Assembly: GCA_036346225.1 (NCBI GenBank)
Contig: JARFIW010000453.1
Span: 1,426,001-1,490,000 of the forward strand
Reading direction: 5' to 3'
From: Platerodrilus igneus
Lineage: Eukaryota > Arthropoda > Insecta > Coleoptera > Lycidae
DNA: 64,000 nucleotides
Below are positions 27,301 through 39,400 of this stretch, piece by piece. A model generated the notes under the pieces. The model was not told the origin of the DNA. It was given only the letters and a program-made list of their open reading frames with translations, and searched no databases. Within the stretch, counting starts at the first letter, position 1. Each line of letters opens with the position of its first letter. The translations under genes were made by a program, and so were the position numbers.

Positions 27301-30300
27301 ATACATTCCAGGCCCATCTGGTCCATTAGCAGTTCGGTTACCAACATGGTTGTTGGAATTCCTGTTACCACTACCATAACCACCACGATTGTCAGCTTTG
27401 GGTGCTGCATTTGATACATGAACTGATACACCTGATTTAAAAAAATCAGTTTAACTACCTAAAAATGCACTTGTTCCAAAAAATATTAAGAGTATGTTAG
27501 TTTAATATCTCATCAGGTGTTCAAGTAGTTGTTATGGTACTAATATACAGATACCCAGCCATTTGGTATTTAAGGCAACTAAGAAATAATAAACTTGTTA
27601 GCATTACATAAGAATTAACTTTAAAGCTACATATATCCTTATCCAACTTAGTATTTGGACGTTAGAAATTTTATTGTTGTGACGTTCAAATCAAATTTTG
27701 ACAATCAAAAATTATGAGTCTTAAATAAATTCAGTGTGTAGCTACAATAGATGTTTGAAAATCCACAGGCAGCTTCAGCCAAGATGATTTTTAGGAAGAT
27801 GGTGTAAGGTAGGTAGATGTGTAAATTATACTCATCATCATTAGGTCTTCAGTCCTGGAACTGGTTAGAGGCGTAACCTCATTGTTTCCTATTCAGAACT
27901 AACCTACACATTTCCCTGAAATTTGCACAGTCTGCATCTTTCCCTATCTGATCTAGGTTTACATCTACCTCCTTTTTTCTATCTCTGCTTGTAATATATC
28001 CCGTACTATTCCCCAAAAATGCCTTATGACGTATTTTGCCCTTCTATTTCGCCTATTTTTTTTTCCACAGATATCTTTATTCTCCTACTATTTCTATAAC
28101 CTATTTGTTATTAAACTTGTCTGTCTATGCTGTCATTCTCATGCATCTTAAGCACAACATTCCAAAAGGCTGCTACCGTTTTTCTGTCTGCTTTTACTAC
28201 TGCCCATTTTTCATAGGCGTATTGTGCTGTACTCCACACATATGCTTTCAACAATTTTCTTCTTGTTTCTATTTTTGTTGTGTTTGATCATAGGCGCTGC
28301 TCTTTCTTGTTAGATGCGGTTCGGTCCCTTCTATTGTTTAACAATTATATACCCTATTTCTCTGCCATTCAGTGGTTGTGAAGGGGGGGTAAGCAGCCTG
28401 TGACTGCCAAGTTCCCCCAGCACTTGAACATTTGCGGATTTAATAGTTTATCCAATGTATCCTTTCGCACAATCAACATTAGTTGCAAATATTTCATAAC
28501 CAACACCTGTAGTTGTTTATAATAATCATCAGATGTGTGTGCTTATTTTTGCGTCATTAGGTTTTCTGTCTCAAAACTGGTTGAACGCGTACCTCCACTT
28601 ATTGATATTTTGAGCTAGTCTACACAGTTCCCTGAAACCACACAGCCTATATACAGTTCGGTTCCCCTTCTACTGTTTTCTAATTATATGCCCTATTTCA
28701 CCGAGATTCAGTAGTATGTGAAGGGGAAGCGGCTCCGTGGCATCCAAAGTCCCAGGTTCGAATCCCGACACGGTCCGCTTGAAACATGTTAGGCAAGCAT
28801 TTTTCACAAAAATACACCTTCGTTCGGATGAGAGGTAAAATGGAGATCCCTACCTTGCTTGGAACAGCAAGGGTTCAATAAAATTCCAAATTTTCCCGGT
28901 CAATGTAGTACCTTCGGGTAGAGCATAGGAAAATCACATGTAAGGTATGTGAAGGGGGTTAAGCAGCCTGTGGCTGCCAAGATCCCCCAGCACTTAGACA
29001 TTTGCCGAATTGATAGTTTTCCAGTAAATCCTTTCTTGTCCGCTTCTCCTACTGTCCACGCTTCACAACCTTACAGCGATATACCCCCCTTCCACATGTT
29101 TTAAGCAACCTTTTCCTTGTTTCTGTTTGTTGTCTTTGAACACAGTAGTTGCTTTTTCTTGTTAAATGTAGCACGTCCTTGTGCTAATCTTTGTTTTATA
29201 TCTTTTGTGCTTTTCCCATCTTGCCTTATTTGGCTTCCTAGGTAGCAGAAATCCTTAACCTCTTGTAAGTTCGTGTTACATATTTGTATTCTTGCTTTTG
29301 ATTTATTTTCCCATCCTTTGCATACTAGTTCTTCGGTTTTATTTTTGATAATTTTCATACCGCATCTCTCTGTTAAAACTGTTTCCATTTCATTAAAAGC
29401 AACTTCTGACTCTTCCTTGCTAGATGCTAATACCGCTATATAATCTGCAAATCTAAGCACATCAATTTTTTGCCCCTGCATAATAATTCCAAATGTCTTC
29501 CTGCATTTGACAGTATTCATTGCCTCTTCAATGTACAAGTTAAAAATTAATGGGGATAGGGCACATCCCTGTCTAACCCCCTTCCTAATATTTACTTCTC
29601 TATGTTCCTGCTCTAATTCTATTACTTTTGTTTGCTTTCTGTATAAGCTATGTATTATTCATCTATCCCTATAACTCATTCCATTTTTTTGAGTAATTCG
29701 AACATTTTTTCCATTTTACATTGTAGATACTTTTTACAGATCTACAAACCCTATATACACGCATTCCCCTTTTTCTATTGTTTTCTCCCGTATTTCCCTG
29801 TTTCGCCTAAACTCAAATTGATCTTCTAGTATTTCTTCAGCTCGTTTTTCCATTCGCCTTTATACAATTCTAGTTAATATTTTTGATACATGTGCTGTCA
29901 AACTTATTGTTCAAAAATTTTCACAGCCAGCCAAGCCTTTCTTTTTTGGTATAGTTACTATGATGTTGCGTTTGAAATCTTTGGGCCTGTCTCATACATA
30001 TAGCTTACAAGTTGGAAGAGTCCTTCTGTTACTGCTTGTCCAGTGGCTTTTAAAGTGTCTGCTTGCACCTTATCTGTACCCAGCGCCTTACCATTTGTCA
30101 GACCCTTTAATGCTAATAATGTCTGATTCCTGTTCTAATGCTGCTAGTTCCTCTCCTGCATATAAATTCCCTATACAGGGTGAGTTTTTTTTTTCATTTT
30201 CACTATGGGCATCTTGGAAACCGTTAGAGGTAGAGATACGCTTAAATGGGAAAAGTAATGCGGTTTTGTCTGCTGATCTCGCATGTGCTTTTCTTTTTTT

Positions 30301-33300
30301 GAAAAAATCTACAGATATCTAGATATATCGAAAAAACTAAATATTGCAATTTTTTCAAATCTGTCTGTCGGCTTTATTGTTGGCATTAGAGAAATAATGT
30401 AAATAGAAAACTTGGAGATATTTTTATGCCGAATAAGAACGAGTGGTTGGAAAAATTTAATTTTTTTTTTGTTTCATAGTTATGTACATAACCTCAATTT
30501 TTTAAAATGGAAAGCATAGTTGGCTATGGGCTTGTTTAATAGCTTATATTGTGCATATTTTATTCATATGGCACATAATGGGGTTACTCATGGAAATGAC
30601 CAAAATATTGAGTTTTTTCTTGTTTTATTTAATAAAATGGCTATGTTTCAATATACAATCAGAAAAGGAGACTTCGTGCCTGCATTTCTTTATTATAACA
30701 ATACTGGTTAGCTATTTTTATCAACAAACTGGTAACAGAAAAAATTAACTGATATCAAGATAATTCAAATAACAGCAATAATATACAATTTAAATTTATA
30801 CGGATTGAAAATCACAAAAACCCTTAATGTATAATAAATGGAAACAAAGCTAAAATACGAACAAACTCAAACTGAATAAATATTGTATTAATAAATTACA
30901 AATTCTCAAAAAGCCCACCACTTTGTGCAATACATAACCTACACCTCTTAGCAATGGAATGCATTGCTTTTTTAATGAACGATTAGTTAATGCTCCCATG
31001 AGCGTTAATTACAGCTTCACGTAGTTGTGCTTCTGTATGAAATTTTTTAATATACACTTTATTTTTTACATGTCCATGTATAAAAAAGTCTAATATTGAA
31101 AATTCCTGGCTTCGGAGTGGCCACTGCACTGAACCATGTCTACCAATCTAAGAATCCGAATGTAACCGATTTAAATAGTCGGTAACACTACGGGTGTTGT
31201 GCGGAGGTGCACCATCTTGCTGGAATCATTTGAGTCTCCCGCGAACTCGTAAAGGAAGTTCATCTAAAAGATTCTCTACATTTGCTTCCAACATATTTAA
31301 ATATTTCCCTCCTGTTAAACTTCCATTAAATATTGTAGGTCTTATAATATTGGTGCCTAGAACACCACTCCATACATTAAAACCAAATTTTATTTGAGGT
31401 GTTCGTTGCTGAACTGCATGCAGTTTTTCTTGCATCCACAAATACTCATTGAACCTAATAAAAATACCACAATCTGTGTACCTTGTTTCATCTGACCATA
31501 CAACAGTAAATGGAAATTCGTGATCCTACTGACACTCCTCCACAAACCATCTGCAAAATCTTATCCGCTTGTCTTCATCTCCTGGAGCAATTGATATTTT
31601 GTATGGATGTAACTTATGCTTTTTCAGGACCCGAACAATAGACTGTTGCGATTTTCCACTGGATAAAGCAATTTCTCTTGTAGAAGTAGAAGGATTGACC
31701 TGAACAGCTAATACATTTATTTGTATATTTCATCAATATTTTGTACATTGTGTTCTTTTCCTTGTATAAAACTGCCATAGTCTCTTAAATCTATATACAA
31801 GTTACGAAATGTCGGAACAGATGGTTGACGGCGGTTAAAGTAGCTTTCAAAATATAAATCTGCTGCTCTAGTAGAATTTTTATTACACTCAATGTAACAA
31901 GTTAACATAACGAGCTTTCCCTCTTTACTATAATTCATTTTAGCATAAAAGAACCTAATTATTAGTAATAATGTGAACAATAACACCAATGACAGTTACT
32001 TCAAAATATAAAGTGCGATTCTATAGGCTTGTTTTATTGTTTACATGGGTGGTCTGATAATTCTGAACAATAAAAACAAAAAACCTTAATATTTCTGTCA
32101 TTTACAAGAATAACTCCATCATGTGCTATATCAGTAAAATCTGCACAACATAAGCTATTAAACAAGCATATAGACAACTATGCTTTCCATTTAAAAAAAT
32201 TGAAGTTATGTTCATATCGATGAAACAAAAAAAAATTAAATTTTTTCAACCACTCATTCTAATTCAGCATAAAAATATCTACAAGTTTTCTATTTACATT
32301 ATTACTCTAATGTCAAAAAGAAAAGCACGTGCGAGATCAGCAGACAAAACCGCATTACTTTTCCCATTTGAGCATCTCTCTATCTCTAACGGTTTCCAAG
32401 ATGCCCATAGTGAAAATGAAAAAAAAACTCACCCTGTATATTCTTGCCATCTGCCCACTTTCTCTACATTTTCCATAATAACCTTTCCTCCCGCGTCCCT
32501 TATATTTTTGCTATATGGTTTTATATCCCTGAAATTCATTCTAATTAGATTGTATGCTTTATCTGTCTTTCCTATTTGCATCTTAGTTTGTACCTCTTTG
32601 CATTTTTCGTCAATCCATTGTTCTTTTGCATTCATGCATTTGCGAATGATTTCCATTTTATAGCTTTGTATCATCTGTGTTTTCCTGTTTAGTCTGATCT
32701 ATTTTTGTATTTTGGTCTTTTTCTATTAAATTCAGGATATCCTTTGTTATCCATGGTTTCTTATTTTCTTTTTGTGTATACCCCAGAATATCTCTGGCCA
32801 CCATGTCTAAGCTGGATTTAATGTTATTCCATTCTGTTTCTACTTCCTTAGAATAGGAAATTTTCCCGATAACTTTCAGCAATTCATATGACTTTTTATT
32901 TCAAATCTTTATCTTTTAGTTTCTCTAAGTCAAAGTGCCTTTTTCGGTTTTTTTTTCAAATTTTTTATTTAAGTGGGGTCTTCATAATTACGATGTTGTG
33001 GTCAGTATCTATATCTGCTTCTGGGTAGCTTCTACAATCTTTACTTGATTCCTAAACCGTTGTCTAACAAGAATGTAGTAATCTATTTGATATCTTCTTA
33101 TATCTCCTGGGATCTTTCATGTATATCGTCTTCTAACAGGTTGAAATAATGTGTTTGTAATGCTTAAATTGTTCTTATCGCAAATTTTTACCAGCCTATT
33201 TCCCCTGTCGTTTCTCGTGCCTAAACCAAATAAACCTACTACCGCTCCTTCCCTACCCTCACCTACCACTGCATTAAAATCCCCGTAATTATTAAATTTT

Positions 33301-36300
33301 CATGTCCTTTTACGTATCTTAGTATGTCTTCGATATCTTTATAGATCGCTTCTACCTCTTCATCACTGTAGCTACAAGTGAGAATGTATAGTTTTATTAT
33401 TGCTATGTTTACCGGTTTAGATTCTAATCTAACCATGAGTACTCTTTCGTTCTTTTGTAAGTAATTTTCTACACAGTGTTCTATCTTTTTTTGCATAACT
33501 ATCCCCACACCCAAATTTCCTTCCACTGCTCCTGTATGAATTACCCTAAAGTCTCCACTCAAAAATCCCCCCCGCCTTTGGCCACTAAACTTCGCCGCTC
33601 CCTACTATGTCTAGTGCTAACCTATCCATTTCAATTTTCAGGTTCTCTAGCTTACCTATTTGCTTCATACTTCTAACATTCCAAGTTCTAACTCGCAAAA
33701 TGTTCCCGATTCTTATTCTGAACTTTCCGGGTGCATCCTCCGGAGTAGTCCCCTCCCGGAGATTCGAACGAGGGACTATTTTAATTCTGGAATCTTTTAC
33801 CCCAGAGAATGCCATCATGTTTATTACAATTTAAGTATGCTGTGTACTTGGGAGGTAATGTGGAGATTTCCCGTTGCCTTCCATATTGCGGTAGTGTGTC
33901 TTAGACTGCCATACCGACCCCTATGGTCTCTACCAATCTAAGTACCGAAAGAGCCGCTGCCCTCTTTCGGGGACCTGTCTTAGTCTGCTTCCTCACTAAA
34001 GACCCCACTAATTTGGTTAAACCTATAGTTTGGCTCTTTAGCTAACTGTAACAGGCAATGCATTCTACGCGTTCTAGTATTTTAGAACTTCTTCAAGGTG
34101 CAGGTTTGTTCAGAATGAGTAAATTATACTGACAAGAGAAAAAAAAATAATTCTAAAATAATAAAAATTACATTTCTTATGTGTAAAATACAAAACATGG
34201 CATCCATCCCCATTTTAATTTTTTTAAAAAATGTAATGCCTTTTGGCTGCATGCAGTTTTTGTTTTAATATTAGGAATACTGAATTTAAAAACCAAAACG
34301 AGTAAGTTTTTTCCTATCATTAATTTAATTGTGTTACTACATGCAAAGTTTGTGGTTTCTGGGTTCGTGCAAACTGAGTTCATGAACCCGTAACTTATCA
34401 ATGTATTCGTTTGGCACGCATTTTCCCAGGCTAAAAGAATGTGGTTATTGCACTTCCTCAATGAGAATCGTTTTACAGTGCAACGGGTACATGAGAAAGA
34501 CATGTTTTAAACAAAAATTTGATTATCAACTATCATATGATATCAATGTATTAAATGTGGGAGTGCATTAATTGCAGGAAGTTTACCCAAATCCCTCACC
34601 CACCGAATTTCTAACCACAAGTATCTGTTCCATAAAAGTGTAGGTTCAACACACTTCACTGCAAGAATCTAAACCAAACATAAGAAACGGACCTCCACGA
34701 AATCTCGACCTATCTTGGCCACAGTACATTTCATTTTTCCAATGGTCCGGTCCGCCCAAAGTTACTACATATGCCAGGAAGTGAGCTTTTTTTTATCTGA
34801 ATATTATGAATTTTGCCAAACCCTTGCTGTTCCAAGCAAAGTAGGGATTTTTAACGTGCATGACAACACACGACCTGATAACTTACAAAATATGCATGAG
34901 AATTGTGATCATGCCATACAAAATAGTTTTTGGCAATAATATTAATTTGCAAATTTGGAAACAGAACTACGTCTATTTAATGAATTGCAAATATAACTTT
35001 TTTTTTATTTAAAATCTTCTTCAGGGTGTTGTAAAGTAACTGTGATCGTCACTGACATAAGAACTATAAAATATTACTTACAAAAGCTGGAATTAATTTA
35101 ATTCGCAGCGCCCTGACGAAGATTTAAATAAATCGAAAGCTTGGTAAAAAACAAATAAGAGTTTTATTAATACAAGACCAAATAACCTGTTATTATGTAA
35201 TATATATTTGCATATTAATGATTTAGGCATCAAAAATTTGCACATTAACCTTAGAAACAAAATTGAAAACAAAACAGTTTATAAACAGCAAGAAACAAAC
35301 TAAAACTACAAACCTTTAATTATATGATCCTCCCCACACAAGCCCTGAGCCACTTCAGGATTTAGAAATGTAACAAAACTAAATGCCCTGAAGGGTTTTG
35401 GAATAAATACATCAGTAACCTCACCATATTTCCCAAAATAATCTCTTAAATCATCAGCAGTGATATCTTCTGTACATCGTCCAATGAATACTTTACAGGG
35501 TACTTGATGAATTAGTCCTTCCTTAAAAAAATCAAATGTTACACTCACAATTATCTGCTTAAATTAGTTCAATATCATAAAATATTTGTTTTTAATGTTC
35601 CAAATTTTTTTAACTGAAACTACAAAAGAGTAAGAGAACAAAATTCTAAAGTAACAATAAAGCTAGTTTTGTTTATATTATTTTATATCATTCAGAGTTA
35701 ACAATTTATGTTCTCAACCTATCCAAATAAAAATTTCGGTTTAGCAAGAAAATACTTTATTAATGAATTTATTCAAAAAACAATTATAAACAAATAATTT
35801 CGAACATCTATTGAAAACCTTGGGTAAAAAAATTTATTCATAGATAGATTTGTTTATTATAGGTGATAGAAATAAAATATTTGGGCACAAGTCAATATTA
35901 TAATATTCCTATTTTTATACATAGTCTAGACGACATATACTCTAATCTGCTTGAGAAGATATGGTGATATAATGTTGTATACACTAAAATAATGGTTGTA
36001 AAATTTTTGCATAGAATAAAATGAATTATGCAGTAAGAATTGTTTTATTTTACTCCTAAAAGACGAGCGATGATGATTTTGGTGTGTGGAAGAAGATTGT
36101 ACATCTTGATTGCATGATAATTTAGAGTACCTGGCCGCTACAATTCTAGAATATGGTATTTTTAACAGTTTTCCATTTCGTGTGTTGTGTGGAATGAGTT
36201 GCAATTGCATAGAATGTTCGTAAATTTTAACACTTTCACTGCCACATGTATCATTTATGATACACCAAGGAATGGACTGTGTGGGCCAGGTGTGTACAAA

Positions 36301-36430
36301 ATGATACACAGGACTTGTGTAGTTTTCAAATCGCTGTGTATCTAAACAAATACATTTTAACAGGATTTCTTATGCGAATCCGATTGTTCTGGCCTGACAC
36401 TACGTATCACCATATTGAAGTTTTGGCCTA

Positions 36431-36472
<42 letters not shown>

Positions 36473-39400
36473 AGAGTTTTTATTTAAAATAATAGGCACG
36501 TTTATTTAATTGTATATTGCAGAAAACATAATCGTCAGTTTAGTACATTTGTTATTTCGTTCGGTAAAAATATCGTAGCAGTTTCAAGAATAATTTACTA
36601 TTCAGTACAAAAAGTTTTCTAAACACTTAAATACAACACATAAGACCAAAATAACACTGTTCACATGTAAAATTACACGCGAACTACAGGCTAAAGGGAA
36701 TGGAACGACTATATTGACCAATAATGATTTAGAAGAGGTGTGACTTCACCATTTGTCTGTATTTTGTTACGTGCCAAATTTGGCACTAGACTTTTTAGTT
36801 TAATTTTAAAATGCGGGAGTTTTCGCGCCATAAATTTCAAAGACTCGGTGCGCGTATTTCCGTCACGTCAGAAGTGGGTTGAACAAATTTCGCGCCGACG
36901 CGAGTGGCGGGAGAAAAAAGTAGGGAAGTTTCCGGGAGACGCGGTAACGTGGCCTTTTGCCTTTGAACTTCAAGAAGAGTGGTTTGGTTTAGGTATCGTA
37001 TCGTACCTGGTTTGGTTTAGGTATTGTATCGTACCTTTATCTTTATTTATGTAGATTTCCTTGCCTTATCTGATTGTCGTTCCTATAAACCTGTTACTGC
37101 CATTTCCCTACATAAGTAGAAGAATTTTTTTTTTCGAATTTTTAGGACTATTGGTAAAAGCAAAATAAGGCGTTAATTTCCTAGCATATTAGGATTTGAA
37201 AATGGGTATTACTTTGCCAATTTATAGTATGTCTGGGGAAAATGTTATGTTCCATGCATTGGTTTAATAACTTAACAATTGTTCCAACTAGTATGCTTTT
37301 TACAGTTTTTAATTATTTCTGTATTCAACCCATAGGCGTCATTGCTAAGACTGTTTTTCATAAAGTTTATTGAATTCCATACTACTGTGTGTGAAACTAG
37401 TTTAAAGGCGAAATTAAGGTTACTGTTTAGTAATACAAATTTTTACTAAAATCATGATTATTACTCATACGGGGATGTAGTCTGCTATGATCATAAAGAA
37501 GTTATGCTATTCCGGCTGGTGGCTCTTTTTGAGTTAACAATGTCTCACATGGTCTATATGCAACTGCTTTATAGTTTGATTTTGTTTTAATTTTAGACTC
37601 TTGTATTTCCAAACGATATCTAATTTTGTAGTATTTGACAATAGTCTATTCTCTACTGTAGGATATTTAATAAGTATTTCATTTAATGATTGTAGGTTAT
37701 TGTACATTTTTAAGTTCTCATCAAACCATGTAAAGAAGTTACTTTTTTTTTTGGTGTACTCGTTCAAGTGGAAATGCAATATTGAAAGTATCCATTACTG
37801 TATTATGGAAGTTTTCAAAGTTGCGTTGAATGTCTGTGCCATATATAGTGGGTTTCCTAGTTAATTTCATCAAGTCCCTGGTAGAAGATGCATTTGTTTT
37901 TTGTTGTTAGTTGTCGATGCATTCTCTAAATTCTCTTCTCCAGGAGTGTTCTTTGGTTGTATTCTGTAGCTGTAAACTCTATGCCAACATAGTACAATAT
38001 TAAAGTGTTGTGCTGAGTGGTAATAAAGGTTCGCGAACACATTATCTATGTAATTGATTTTCCGAGTTTTGAATTTTACTGCTGGTTCAAGTTTAAAGGA
38101 CTGACATAAGTTGATTAATTTGGATGATTTACTGTGAACCATATTGAATTTAATGTTAAAATCCCCGTAGAATGTGATATTTGTTGAGTTATCTATTAGG
38201 TCGAGAAAGTCAGAAAAATTTTAAAGTCGCCTAAGGGCGACCTGTACATGCAGACTATTATTTTATTCATGTGTAGCAGTGATATAGCCAAGATCCTACA
38301 AGGTGTCTCCGTAGATAATTTGTTTACTTTATGTAGAATTTGGTATTGGTTGTTTACGTGCCTATTTAATAAAATTGTCCTTGTGGGTTTTTCTGTTCGT
38401 GTAACGTGAGGTATCCTTCTAAACAAATAAAAATACTTTATTGTAACTCAGCCAATATTCCACAAAACACACTATTTACCCTGTGTAAGAATGAGTCTAT
38501 TTCATGGATTTTTACTTTTAATGAACTGAATGTTTCGATAGAATAACTTTAGCCCTGATGTGGCAGTTTCACCAGGGAAGTAGATGCAGATGGTATTTCG
38601 GACGGTGTAACATTATATGGCTTCACTTCATTGTCATGTGAGTAAAAATTCTTACATTTATTTGTTGATAGCACAAGTATTTTAGCCCAATTGTTTAGAT
38701 AGAATTTAATAATATTGTTTTTACACAACTGCATAATGTATTTAAATGATTCTAGAATTTGACATTTGTTATCTTTATGCAGTATGTTTGCTCATCCTAA
38801 AAAGTAGGTGATCGTTGTGTGTGTATTCTTGGATTGTGTTGCTTAACCCTTCAACAATTTGGCATATAGATGCATGCATTTGATTTGGAATGTGTTACGA
38901 GTTTCGCCAACTGTATACGGTTACTTAAGTTTTTAATATGGCTGTACTCTAAAACTAGTAAATTAGTTTAGGCATCAAAATTTTATGGTTGTTTGGTTGT
39001 TTAGCTGTATCTTCAACATATTGGGGCATTGTGCTTTGAAATACTTGTTAAATATATTTAAATATAAGGCGGTGATGGTGTCGGATCCAGCATGATCTTG
39101 AGAATTGTTAAGGGTCATGCTCATTTTGCTTTGTATTTGTGGTTTAATTTCCCTATGTGTTGCAGGTACTAAAAATGGTAGGGGAAGAAAGAAATATGTG
39201 GAAAACGGTAGAAAATAGGAGAGATAGGCCACATACTACGGCATGAGGGAATAGTGCAGAATACATTAGTAGAAATAGAAGAAAGAGAAGTAGAGGTAGA
39301 CCTAGGTTAGACTACTGCACACAGATAATGAAAGATGTAGGGTGTAGGACTTTCAGGCAAATGTGTAGGCTAGCTCAGAATAGAAATCAATGGAGGTACG

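Larger units (their letters stand above)
29034..34125 (-). pseudogene. RTE-clade LINE copy 1 (apurinic endonuclease + reverse transcriptase)
   Basis: In minus-strand order: a 5' region to about 34125; a start [10 protein letters not shown] near 33818; endonuclease blocks [27 protein letters not shown] and IITG (33270-33800); a linker ([18 protein letters not shown], 32658-32882); and reverse transcriptase to about 29100 ([12 protein letters not shown], then [15 protein letters not shown]). The catalytic FADD reads FADY (29440-29451), so the enzyme is dead. The copy is split by the transposon at 30176-32436. Its 3' end is cut at about 29033, where a derived unit begins. Endonuclease and RT are of the type often misannotated as craniofacial development protein 2-like in insects. 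Confidence 0.85.
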
